Source: Solimonas sp047605265
GTDB lineage: Bacteria; Pseudomonadota; Gammaproteobacteria; Nevskiales; Nevskiaceae
DNA length: 64,000 nucleotides
Direction of reading: 5' to 3'
Assembly: GCA_047605265.1 (NCBI GenBank)
Contig: JASGFY010000002.1
Location: 46,716 to 110,715 of the forward strand
A program made the position numbers and the translations under genes. A model generated the notes under the pieces. It searched no databases, was not told where the DNA came from, and saw only the letters and a list, made by a program, of their open reading frames with translations. Positions 26,229-33,536 of this stretch are shown piece after piece. Each line of letters starts with the position of its first letter. The first letter of the stretch is position 1.

Positions 26229-27659
26229 TTAAAGAATATCCGATGCGTAGGCCGCTAGGCGCGAACGTTCGCCGCGCGCCAGCGTCACGTGGCCGCCGTG
26301 TGGCCAGCCCTGGAAGCGGTCGACGACGTAGGTGAGGCCGGACGTGGTCTCCGACAGGTACGGCGTGTCGATCTGGCCGAGGTTGCCGAGGCAGATCATC
26401 TTCGAGCCGGGGCCGACGCGCGTGATCAGCGTCTTCATCTGCTTGGCGGTGAGATTCTGCGCCTCGTCGATGATGATGTAGCGGTTGAGGAAGGTGCGGC
26501 CGCGCATGAAGTTCAGCGAGCGGATCTTGATGCGCTTCGCCAGGATGTCATTGGTCGCCTGCCGCTCCCAGTCGCCGCCCGAGCTGTTCTGCGTCAGCAC
26601 TTCGAGATTGTCCATCAGCGCGCCCATCCACGGCGCCATCTTTTCCTCTTCGGTGCCGGGCAGAAAGCCGATGTCCTCGCCGACCGGCACGGTGACGCGC
26701 GTCATGATGATCTCGCGATAGCGCTGCTCGTCCATGGTCTGCGCCAGACCGGCGGCCAGCGTCAGCAGCGTCTTGCCGGAGCCGGCAGTGCCGAGGATCG
26801 TCACGAAATCGACGTCCGGGTCGAGCAGCAGGTTCAGCGCGAAGTTCTGCTCGCGGTTTTTGGCATGGATGCCCCAGACGCTGGTCTTGGCGGCGCGGTA
26901 GTCGCGCACCACGCGCAGCTCGGCCGTCGTGCCTTCGACTTTCGAGACGACGAGTTCGAGGCCTTTCTCGTTGTCGTCGTCCGGGATGTAGAGGAACTGG
27001 TTGACGTACCAGTTGCGCACCAGCGGGCCCTTGAGGCGGTAGCAGGCGCGGCCGCGCGCGTCCTGCCAGCTCTCCATCTTCTCTCCGTGCGTCGTCCAGA
27101 AGTCCGCCGGCAGCTCCTTGTAGCCGGTGTACAGCAGATCGAGATCGTCGAGGACCTGATCGTTGTGGTAGTCCTCGGTGTGGACGCCGACGATCGCCGC
27201 CTTGATGCGCAGGTTGATGTCCTTGCTGACCAGCGCGACGGGCCGCGTCGGGTTCTTGGTCTGCAGGTCGAGCGCGTTGATGAGAATGCTGTTGTCGGCT
27301 TTCTGACCGGGCATCAGGCCGGGCAGCACGGCCTCGGTCGGCCGCGTCTGGAAGAACAGCTTGCCGGTCGCCGGCTCGCCGGTCTTGCCGCGGCCGTGGC
27401 CGTTCAGCGGGCCGCGCAGGCCCGGCAGCGGCAGCCCTTTCTCGATCTGCGCGTGGTTCTTGTCCTTCATCAGGTCGTCGAGGAAGCGGCTGACCTGGCG
27501 GGCGTTGCGGGCGACTTCGCTGGTGCCCTTCTTGGAGTTGTCGAGCTCCTCGAGCACCACCATCGGGATGAAAAGATCGTGTTCTTCGAAGCGGTACAGC
27601 GCGGAGGGGTCGTGCAGCAGGACGTTGGTGTCGAGGACGAAGATCTTGCGCTTGCTCAT
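26229..27659 (-). CDS. phoH: PhoH-family ATPase with N-terminal PIN domain
   Basis: PIN-PhoH fusion (476 residues). The PIN ribonuclease domain occupies about 1-155 (FVLDTNVLLHDPSALYRF, VVLEELD, VSKDINLRIKA) and the PhoH domain about 235-476. Walker A is LGTAGSGKTLLTLAAG and Walker B is RYIIIDEAQNLT. Proteins of this architecture (PhoH2/YlaK) couple a helicase-like ATPase to an RNase; the substrate here is unknown. The start is ATG 27659. A 330-bp non-coding stretch separates it from bcp upstream, so it has its own promoter. Confidence 0.92.
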   Translation of the reverse strand: MSKRKIFVLDTNVLLHDPSALYRFEEHDLFIPMVVLEELDNSKKGTSEVARNARQVSRFLDDLMKDKNHAQIEKGLPLPGLRGPLNGHGRGKTGEPATGKLFFQTRPTEAVLPGLMPGQKADNSILINALDLQTKNPTRPVALVSKDINLRIKAAIVGVHTEDYHNDQVLDDLDLLYTGYKELPADFWTTHGEKMESWQDARGRACYRLKGPLVRNWYVNQFLYIPDDDNEKGLELVVSKVEGTTAELRVVRDYRAAKTSVWGIHAKNREQNFALNLLLDPDVDFVTILGTAGSGKTLLTLAAGLAQTMDEQRYREIIMTRVTVPVGEDIGFLPGTEEEKMAPWMGALMDNLEVLTQNSSGGDWERQATNDILAKRIKIRSLNFMRGRTFLNRYIIIDEAQNLTAKQMKTLITRVGPGSKMICLGNLGQIDTPYLSETTSGLTYVVDRFQGWPHGGHVTLARGERSRLAAYASDIL

Positions 27660-27989
27660 CGGACGTGAGGCACCTCGCGCCGATGGGCGCTGCCCATGAC
27701 GCTGACTGGAGACGTGAATGGATGGACCGGGGACGACGATCGCGGTCCGCCGCAGCGGATCTGACGGGTGTGGCTTGCGCTGATGCGGTGCGTGCTAATT
27801 GTTTTTGTGAAGCCGGGTACGGGCGAAGCTGGACGAATGGTGCGAGCGAGAAACCCGTCGCGCGGCTTCAATCTAGCCCATGCGCTTTGCAGAAAAAAGT
27901 GCTTTTCAGCACGTGCTTTTGCCGCTACTGTGGGACTCCGTCGCGGCGTCTTGCTGCTGCTTTTTTGACCGCCGCGAGGGGCTCTCGCG
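27660..27989. other. Non-coding stretch between bcp and phoH
   Basis: This 330-bp gap holds a terminator for the bcp transcript (27893-27912) and must contain the phoH promoter. I could not find a convincing -35/-10 pair on the minus strand. Immediately after the bcp stop there is also a 6-bp hairpin CGCGAG/CTCGCG (27973-27989) without a T-run. No open frame in the gap looks real. Confidence 0.5.
27893..27912 (-). terminator. Rho-independent terminator of the gcvR-bcp transcript
   Basis: Read on the minus strand: GTGCT, a GAAA tetraloop, AGCAC, then six T residues. The stem is short, but a GNRA loop and clean T-tract support it. It lies about 78 nt after the bcp stop. Confidence 0.65.
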
Positions 27990-28448
27990 TTACAGCGCGC
28001 GCACGGCCTCGAGCACTTTGGCGGCGTGGTTCTTGACCTTCACGCCGCGCCATTCGCGCACCAGCCTGCCGTTCGCATCGAACAGGAAGGTGCTGCGCTC
28101 GATGCCCAGGTACTTGCGGCCGTACAGGCTTTTTTCCTTGATGACGCCGAAGGCCTTGCACAGCGTCTCGTCGCCGTCGGACAGCAGCGCGAACGGGAAC
28201 TCGAATTTGGCGATGAAGCTGTCGTGCGATTTGACGCTGTCGCGCGACACGCCGAGCACTTCGGAGCCGGCCTTGACGAACTGCGGATACAGGTCGCGGA
28301 AGTCCTGGCCTTCCTGCGTGCAGCCGGGCGTGTTGTCCTTCGGATAGAAGTAGATCGCCAGCGGCCTGCCCTTGAACGCGCGCAGGCCGATGGTCCGGCC
28401 GCCGCTGGCCGGCAGCGCGAGATCGGGAATCCTGTCGCCGGGTTTCAC
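27990..28448 (-). CDS. bcp: Bcp, thiol peroxidase of the peroxiredoxin Q type
   Basis: Peroxiredoxin of 152 residues that reduces hydroperoxides using thioredoxin. The peroxidatic cysteine is Cys43 in DNTPGCTQEGQDF; the Cys five residues later that many PrxQ proteins use for resolution is absent. The GTG start at 28448 (MKPGDRIPDLALP) is preceded by a GGAAAAG ribosome site and gives the family length. An ATG at 28517 would overlap gcvR by 49 bp and add an unconserved Arg-rich leader. The gcvR-bcp order is common in gammaproteobacteria. Confidence 0.9.
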   Translation of the reverse strand: MKPGDRIPDLALPASGGRTIGLRAFKGRPLAIYFYPKDNTPGCTQEGQDFRDLYPQFVKAGSEVLGVSRDSVKSHDSFIAKFEFPFALLSDGDETLCKAFGVIKEKSLYGRKYLGIERSTFLFDANGRLVREWRGVKVKNHAAKVLEAVRAL

Positions 28449-28468
28449 GGGCTTTTCCGGCCGTGGCG

Positions 28469-29008
28469 TCAGGTCTTGATGGGATCGAGCATGCCGTCGG
28501 CGTTGAGGTCGTCGCACAGATCCATGAACGACTCGCGCAGCGCCTGCGGGTGCTGGTTGACCGGCACGTGCAGCACCATCTGCACGCTCGCCATCTCGGC
28601 GCCGGTGTAGGTCGACTGGTACTTCTGCGTCGAGATCTCGACGACCTCGACGTCCTGGTGCTGGAAGAACTCGAGGATGTTGACGAGCAGGTTCGGGTCC
28701 TGCGGCGCGATCACCTCGGCTGCGTACGGGCGGAAATCCGGATTGACCGGCCGCACCTCGCAGCGCTCGAAGCGCACCTGCAACTCGAGCTTCTCGGCGA
28801 TGCCGGGCAGCGCGGTCTCGAGGCGGCCGAGCGTGCTCCAGTTGCCGGACACCAGCAGGTTGGCCGTCAGGCGGTCGCCGATCTGCGCGATGCGGCAGTC
28901 CTCGACCTCGCCGCCGCGCTCGCGGATCGCCTTGAACAACTCCAGCGGCACGTTGCCTTTCGGTTTGCCGATGACGGAGACGGTGAGCAGGTTATCGTTG
29001 GCGGACAT
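28469..29008 (-). CDS. gcvR: GcvR-type glycine cleavage repressor (two ACT domains)
   Basis: Protein of 179 residues with two ACT-like regulatory domains, about 5-80 and 95-170. The first begins LLTVSVIGKPKGNVPLELFKAIRERGGEVEDCRIAQIG and the second AEVIAPQDPNLLVNILEFFQHQDVEVVEIS. In enterobacteria GcvR binds GcvA and glycine to control the glycine cleavage operon. It is divergent from dapA and 20 bp upstream of bcp, the same order as in many gammaproteobacteria. The regulatory target is inferred. Confidence 0.88.
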   Translation of the reverse strand: MSANDNLLTVSVIGKPKGNVPLELFKAIRERGGEVEDCRIAQIGDRLTANLLVSGNWSTLGRLETALPGIAEKLELQVRFERCEVRPVNPDFRPYAAEVIAPQDPNLLVNILEFFQHQDVEVVEISTQKYQSTYTGAEMASVQMVLHVPVNQHPQALRESFMDLCDDLNADGMLDPIKT

Positions 29009-29137
29009 GGGCGAGGCGGGCGGAAAAGCGGCCTATTGTAGTCTCCGCGATCCGATGGCGTAAGCCGGGCGCTGCGCCGTCGTGTCGGCAGTCGCTATAC
29101 TTGCGCCCCCCGTAATTCCGGTTTTCCCGTACAGCGC

Positions 29138-30016
29138 ATGATCAAGGGCAGCATTGTCGCCATCGTCACACCCATGTTCCCGGATGGCGCGGTGGACTGG
29201 GACAGCTTGTCCGCGCTGATCGAATGGCATATCGCCGAAGGCACCGACGGCATCGTCGCGGTCGGCACGACCGGCGAATCGGCGACGCTCGACGTCGACG
29301 AGCACATCGAAGTGATCCGCCGCGCCGTGAAGGTCGCCAAGAAGCGCATGCCGATCATCGCCGGCACCGGTGCCAACTCGACCGCCGAAGCGATCGAACT
29401 GACCCGCGCCGCCGGGGAAGCCGGCGCCGACGCCGTGCTGCAGGTGACGCCGTACTACAACAAGCCGCCGCAGGAAGGCTTGTATCGCCACTTCAAGGCG
29501 GTCGCCGAGGCGGTCGACATCCCGGTCATCCTCTACAACGTGCCGGGCCGCACCGGCGTCGATTTGCTGCCGGCGACCGTTGCGCGCCTCGCGCAGATTA
29601 AGAACATCGTCGGCCTCAAGGAAGCCAAGGGCGACCTCGGCCGCATCAAGGAACTGTTGGCACTCGGCCTGCCGCGCGATTTCGCGATCTATTCCGGCGA
29701 CGACGCGACGGCCTGCGAGTCGATCCTCATGGGCGGCCACGGCGACATTTCCGTCACCGCCAACGTTGCGCCGCGCAAGATGCACGAGATGTGCGTCGCC
29801 GCGCTGGCCGGCGACCGCGCCAGGGCTGAACGCCTCGACGGGGAACTTCAGGGCCTCCACAAGCATCTGTTCGACGAACCCAATCCGATTCCCGTCAAGT
29901 GGGCCCTGAACGAAATGAACAAGATTCCCGCAGGCCTGCGCCTGCCGCTCGTGCCGATGGACCCTGCGCACCAGGATGTGGTGCGCGGCGCGCTGCGTAC
30001 GGCCGGAGCGATCTGA
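29138..30016 (+). CDS. dapA: DapA, 4-hydroxy-tetrahydrodipicolinate synthase
   Basis: Class I aldolase-type enzyme (292 residues) condensing pyruvate with aspartate semialdehyde, the first committed step of diaminopimelate and lysine synthesis. GTTGESATL binds substrate carboxylate, the catalytic tyrosine is in VILYNVPGRTG, and the Schiff-base lysine in IVGLKEAKGD. Its TGA overlaps the ATG of a lipoprotein gene, reminiscent of the dapA-bamC arrangement. Confidence 0.97.
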   Translation: MIKGSIVAIVTPMFPDGAVDWDSLSALIEWHIAEGTDGIVAVGTTGESATLDVDEHIEVIRRAVKVAKKRMPIIAGTGANSTAEAIELTRAAGEAGADAVLQVTPYYNKPPQEGLYRHFKAVAEAVDIPVILYNVPGRTGVDLLPATVARLAQIKNIVGLKEAKGDLGRIKELLALGLPRDFAIYSGDDATACESILMGGHGDISVTANVAPRKMHEMCVAALAGDRARAERLDGELQGLHKHLFDEPNPIPVKWALNEMNKIPAGLRLPLVPMDPAHQDVVRGALRTAGAI

Positions 30017-30393
30017 TGCGTCTGTCGATACTGGCCGCGCTGGCGGCGACGATGCTTCTTGCCGCCTGCAGCAGCGCGCGCCGTTGCGAGGTGTCCCAGC
30101 CTTACCAGAAGGCCGAGACCCTGCCGGCACCCGACGCCGTGCCGGGCCTGACGACGCCGGAATCGCCCTCGGCGCTGCGCATTCCGGCCCAGCCTGCCGA
30201 CAGCCAGGCATTCGGCCAGAAGGTGGCCGATCCGCACGATCCGGGCAGCACCCGATACGAATGCCTCGACGTGCCGCCGCGGCTGACAAGCACCGCCGAA
30301 CTGCAGCAGGCCGAGAAGGACAACAAGGCCGGCAAGAAGGTGCCCGGCGCCGATCCGGGCGAAAAGAAAAAGCACTGGTGGTGGCCGTTCTGA
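30016..30393 (+). CDS. Small lipoprotein in the bamC position
   Basis: Predicted lipoprotein of 125 residues: signal MRLSILAALAATMLLAAC with lipobox LLAAC, so Cys18 would be lipidated. The mature protein is largely extended and Pro-rich and ends in a Lys-rich tract plus HWWWPF. It lies directly after dapA, where gammaproteobacteria often carry bamC (nlpB). Short elements such as YECLDVPPRLTST resemble the unstructured BamC N-terminal region, but the two helix-grip domains are missing. It could be a BamC-derived or unrelated lipoprotein; the relationship is a guess from position and one motif. Confidence 0.75.
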   Translation: MRLSILAALAATMLLAACSSARRCEVSQPYQKAETLPAPDAVPGLTTPESPSALRIPAQPADSQAFGQKVADPHDPGSTRYECLDVPPRLTSTAELQQAEKDNKAGKKVPGADPGEKKKHWWWPF

Positions 30394-30405
30394 TCCGCGA
30401 TTCAA

Positions 30406-30411
30406 TATAAT
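30406..30411 (+). promoter_or_regulatory. -10 element for tRNA-Ser(GGA)
   Basis: A perfect TATAAT 34 bp upstream of the tRNA, followed by a GC-rich discriminator as usual for stable RNA genes. The -35 region is weak (around TGGCCG). Confidence 0.5.
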
Positions 30412-30445
30412 CCGCCCCCTTCGATCGTCGCGATCGCGCTGTTCC

Positions 30446-30538
30446 GGAGAGATGTCCGAGTGGTTGAAGGAGCACGCCTGGAAAGCGTGTATACGGTTTA
30501 TAGCCGTATCGCGGGTTCGAATCCCGCTCTCTCCGCCA
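30446..30538 (+). tRNA. tRNA-Ser (anticodon GGA)
   Basis: A 93-nt class II tRNA with long variable arm. Acceptor GGAGAGA (30446-30452) pairs with TCTCTCC (30528-30534), followed by GCCA encoded in the gene. The anticodon loop CTGGAAA gives GGA, decoding UCC/UCU. The T-arm carries GGTTCGAATCC. A rho-independent terminator follows immediately. Confidence 0.97.
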
Positions 30539-30547
30539 TACCCAAAG

Positions 30548-30574
30548 AAAAGCCGACCCCGTGCCGGCTTTTTC
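30548..30574 (+). terminator. Terminator of tRNA-Ser(GGA)
   Basis: AAAAGCCG (30548-30555) and CGGCTTTTT (30565-30573) form a strong hairpin with a nine-base loop ending in T residues, 10 nt after the tRNA. Confidence 0.8.
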
Positions 30575-30605
30575 GTTTTCGTGCACCGGACGACGCGGTG
30601 GATCC

Positions 30606-30725
30606 GTCGCGCGCGCGGTCGACGATTTCGCGATGCCAGCAGGCTTGTACGAAGGCGACGCGCAGCGCGCCGGCCTTTGCGTCGGGCGAGGGAAGGGAAG
30701 GAGAAACGGACGGCGGCAGGTTCAT
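30606..30725 (-). pseudogene. Truncated N-terminus of a lumazine-synthase-like gene (RibH2 type)
   Basis: From ATG 30725 the minus strand encodes about 39 residues, ending GALRVAFVQACWHREIVDRAR. This closely resembles the start of type II 6,7-dimethyl-8-ribityllumazine synthases, in which the motif IAFIQARWHADIVDEAR begins the first strand and helix. Beyond residue 39 the frame becomes unrelated (SGARKRKSRHG) and runs into the tRNA-Ser terminator. The remaining 110 or so residues are missing, so this is a gene remnant. Identification rests on one motif block. Confidence 0.55.
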
Positions 30726-30820
30726 GGCAACTCCAAGGTTCTGAGTCGCGTGAACCCGGGGATGCAAAACGCAACGCGTGGCAAGCTTTGTGGATTTACA
30801 GGCGCGGCCCGGATCGAATA

Positions 30821-30836
30821 CTGTATAGATATACAG
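30821..30836 (+). promoter_or_regulatory. LexA box
   Basis: CTGTATAGATATACAG fits the CTG-N10-CAG consensus with an almost perfect TATATATA core. It lies 14 bp before the lexA start codon and would make the whole lexA-imuA-imuB-dnaE2 operon DNA-damage inducible and autoregulated. Confidence 0.88.
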
Positions 30837-30850
30837 TTATCGAGGCCGCC

Positions 30851-31492
30851 ATGAACCTGACGTCGCGCCAAGCCGAAATCCTCGCCTTCATCCGCCGCCA
30901 CTGCGAAGCGCACGGCCTGCCGCCGACGCGCGCCGAGATTGTCGCCGCCTTCGAGTTCCGCTCGCCGACGGCGGCCGACGACCACCTGCGGGCGCTCGCT
31001 CGCAAGGGTGCGATCGAACTCCTGCCGGGCATGTCGCGCGGCATCCGGGTGCTCGATCCCGAAGAAACGTCGGCAGCGGCCAATGACGCTCCGAATGAAG
31101 GTGTTCCGCTGGTCGGCCGCGTCGCCGCCGGCTTGCCGATGCTGGCGACCGAGAGCGTCGAGGCCTGGTACAAGCTCGACCGCCGCATGTTCGTCGCCGA
31201 GCCGGATTTCCTGCTGCGCGTGCAGGGCTGGTCGATGCGCGACGCCGGCATCCTGCCAGGCGATCTGCTCGCCGTGCAGCGCCGCGCGACGGCGCAGACC
31301 GGCGAGATCGTCGTCGCGCGCATCGGCGACGAGGTGACGGTCAAGCGCTTCGAGCGTCGCGGCGACGTCGTGCGCCTGCTCGCCGCCAATCCGGACTTCG
31401 CGCCGATCCGCATCGATCTGCGTCGCGAGGAGCTGGTCATCGAAGGCCGCGTCGTCGGCCTGATCCGCAACGGCGGCTTCAGTCTGGCCTGA
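30851..31492 (+). CDS. lexA: LexA repressor of the imu cassette
   Basis: SOS repressor of 213 residues. The N-terminal winged helix domain (about 1-70) includes HGLPPTRAEIVAAFEFRSPTAADDHLRAL. The S24-type self-cleavage domain has the scissile bond Ala93-Gly94 in VAAGLP, catalytic Ser128 in QGWSMRDAG and Lys165 in VTVKRF, so RecA-stimulated autocleavage should work. It starts 14 bp after a LexA box. Its stop is 8 bp from the imuA start. This lexA-imuA-imuB-dnaE2 order is the known proteobacterial inducible mutagenesis cassette; another LexA may exist elsewhere in the genome. Confidence 0.95.
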   Translation: MNLTSRQAEILAFIRRHCEAHGLPPTRAEIVAAFEFRSPTAADDHLRALARKGAIELLPGMSRGIRVLDPEETSAAANDAPNEGVPLVGRVAAGLPMLATESVEAWYKLDRRMFVAEPDFLLRVQGWSMRDAGILPGDLLAVQRRATAQTGEIVVARIGDEVTVKRFERRGDVVRLLAANPDFAPIRIDLRREELVIEGRVVGLIRNGGFSLA

Positions 31493-31500
31493 GGGGCGTC

Positions 31501-32120
31501 GTGGCGACGAGCATGCGTGCGCAGGCCCTGCGCGAACTGCTGCGTGACGCGCGCCTGTGGCGCGGCGATGGACAGGCGCCGCTGCGGGCCGAGCCGACCG
31601 GCCATGCCGAACTCGATGCGCTGCTGCCCGGCGGCGGCTGGCCCTGGGCATCGCTCAGCGAGATCGTCTACAGCGCGCCCGGCGTCGGCGAGTTGCAGCT
31701 GGCGATGCCGCTGCTCGTGCGGCTCGCGCGCGCGCGACGCCGGCTCGCGATGATCGCGCCGCCGCATCTGCCGTACGCGCCGGCGCTCGCGCAGCACGGC
31801 CTCGACCTGCGTCAGCTCGTCGTCGTCGACGCGAGCCGCGGAAACGACGCGCTGTGGGCCGCCGAGGAACTGCTGCGCGCGCAGGCCGGCGCCGTGCTGC
31901 TGTGGCAGGACGCGATCGCGCCGACCGCGCAGCGCCGCCTGCAGCTGCGGCCGAGGCCGGCGAGAGCTTCGCGCTCGTCTATCGTCGCGACGCGTCGCGC
32001 GATACCACTTCCGTGGCCAGCCTGCGTCTCGGCATCGCCCGCGAAAGCGGCGCGGCGCGCGTCGAAGTGCTCAAGTGCCGTGGCGCGCGGCCGACGCGGA
32101 TCTGCGCACTGCGCGGCTGA
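31501..32120 (+). pseudogene. imuA: imuA, RecA-like mutasome protein, with a -1 frameshift
   Basis: ImuA is the RecA-like accessory protein of the ImuA-ImuB-DnaE2 translesion machinery. From GTG 31501 (preceded by GAGGGG) the frame encodes typical ImuA to residue 149 (WQDAIAPTAQRRLQL). The family continuation AEAGESFALVYRRDASRD is then found in another frame, ending at TGA 32120. One missing base near 31947-31950 explains it: the span is 620 bases, one short of 207 codons. The shifted frame stays open and runs into imuB without a stop. It could be a real mutation, an assembly error or an expressed ImuA'-ImuB fusion. Confidence 0.85.
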
Positions 32121-32127
32121 GGTGGCG

Positions 32128-33534
32128 ATGCTGTGGCTGTGCCTGCATCTGCCGCACCTGCCGGTCGAGGCGCTCGGCTTCGACGGCGAGTTCGACGTCG
32201 CGACCGAGCAGCGCGGCGCGAGCCGCTGGCTGGTCACGGCGGCGCCCGGCGTCGGCGTCGGCACGCCGCTCGGCGCCGCGCTGTCGCTGCAACCGTTGCT
32301 GCGCGCGCATGCGCGCCATGTGAAAGCCGAGCGCGCGGCGCTGCGTGCCCTGGCGCACCGGCTCTATCACTACGGCAGTCCCGTGCACGCGGAGCTGCGC
32401 GAGTTCGATGAGCCGGGCGGCGCGCCGCAGGCGCTGCTGTGGCTCGAAGCTTCGGCGAGCCTGCGCCTGTTCGGCGGCTACCCGAATCTGCAGGCGCGGC
32501 TCGACGCCGAGTTCGCCGACGGCCGTCACCGGGTCTCGACGGCGGTCGCGCCGACGCGCGCGGCCGCGGCGCTGTTCGCCTGTGCCGGCGGCGGCGTGAA
32601 GGTGCGCGGCATGGCGGCGCTCGCGCGGCTGCTCGCGTCCAGGCCGATCGGCGAACTGCCGTGGCGGCTCGCGCAGCTCGAAGCGCTGCGCGGCGTCGGC
32701 CTGCGGCGCATCGGTGAGTTGCGCGCGCTACCGCGCAAGGCCTTCGCGCGGCGCTTCGGCGCCGATCGCCTACTCGAGCTCGACCGCCTGTACGGCGATG
32801 CCGCCGAGCCGGCCGAGGCCATCGTGCCGCCGCCGGCGTTCCAGCGCCGTTTCGAATTCTCCGGCGACGTGGAACGGCTCGAGGGGCTGCAGTTCCCGCT
32901 GCGCCGCCTGGCCTACGACCTGCAGGGCTGGCTGCGCGCGCGCGACGTGACGGTGCGCGAACTGCGTCTCGACTGTCTGCACGCGCATGGACGGACGCGC
33001 TTCACGCTGCGCTTTCTCGACGCGCATCGCGATGCCGCACGCATCTTCGACCGTCTTCGCGAGCGGCTCGCGCGCGAGCCGCTCGGTGCGGCCGTGCGCG
33101 CGCTCGAATTGCGCGCGACCGCCCTCGACGCCGCAGCGGCGACGCAGGCCGATCTGTTCGACGGCGGCAACGGACAGGCCGAATGGACGGCCGCCGTCGA
33201 GCGCATCGCCGCGCGGCTCGGCGCGCACGCGCTGTGGATGCCGGCGACGCAGGCCGATCAGCGGCCGGATCGCGCGTGGCGCAACGACGGCGAGATGCAG
33301 ACCGTGACTGGGCGGCCGCGGCCGCTGTGGCTGCTGCACCGGCCGCAGGCTTTGCCGGACGGACCGGCCGGGGAATCGGCAAGGGACGCGAACGTCGAGC
33401 GCATCGAGAGCGGCTGGTGGGACGGCGCCGACCAGCGCCGCGACTATTACGTCGTTGAATGGCAGCGCCGGCGCGCCTGGGTCTTTCGTACGCCCGGCGA
33501 CGATCGCTGGTTCCTGCACGGACTGTGGGGCTGA
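32128..33534 (+). CDS. imuB: ImuB, Y-family polymerase-like protein lacking catalytic residues
   Basis: Mutasome hub protein of 468 residues. It has a Y-family (UmuC/DinB-like) fold starting MLWLCLHLPHLPVEAL, but the catalytic acidic residues are gone: the first motif has no DxDxF and the second reads WLEASASLRLFGG. A beta-clamp binding motif QADLF is at residues 340-344, and ImuB is known to recruit the clamp, ImuA and DnaE2. ATG 32128 follows a GAGGTGG ribosome site 7 bp after the original imuA stop. The frame is also continuous with the frameshifted imuA. Confidence 0.93.
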   Translation: MLWLCLHLPHLPVEALGFDGEFDVATEQRGASRWLVTAAPGVGVGTPLGAALSLQPLLRAHARHVKAERAALRALAHRLYHYGSPVHAELREFDEPGGAPQALLWLEASASLRLFGGYPNLQARLDAEFADGRHRVSTAVAPTRAAAALFACAGGGVKVRGMAALARLLASRPIGELPWRLAQLEALRGVGLRRIGELRALPRKAFARRFGADRLLELDRLYGDAAEPAEAIVPPPAFQRRFEFSGDVERLEGLQFPLRRLAYDLQGWLRARDVTVRELRLDCLHAHGRTRFTLRFLDAHRDAARIFDRLRERLAREPLGAAVRALELRATALDAAAATQADLFDGGNGQAEWTAAVERIAARLGAHALWMPATQADQRPDRAWRNDGEMQTVTGRPRPLWLLHRPQALPDGPAGESARDANVERIESGWWDGADQRRDYYVVEWQRRRAWVFRTPGDDRWFLHGLWG

Positions 33535-33536
33535 CG

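Noticed and set aside
27925..28161. Lys/Ala/Arg-rich minus-strand frame ending VKKAAARRRDGVPQ downstream of bcp
   Set aside because: It is out of frame with bcp, overlaps it, and has no independent start or ribosome site.
30452..30850. Apparent extension of lexA upstream through tRNA-Ser
   Set aside because: It would translate a tRNA gene and the LexA box; LexA homology starts at ATG 30851.
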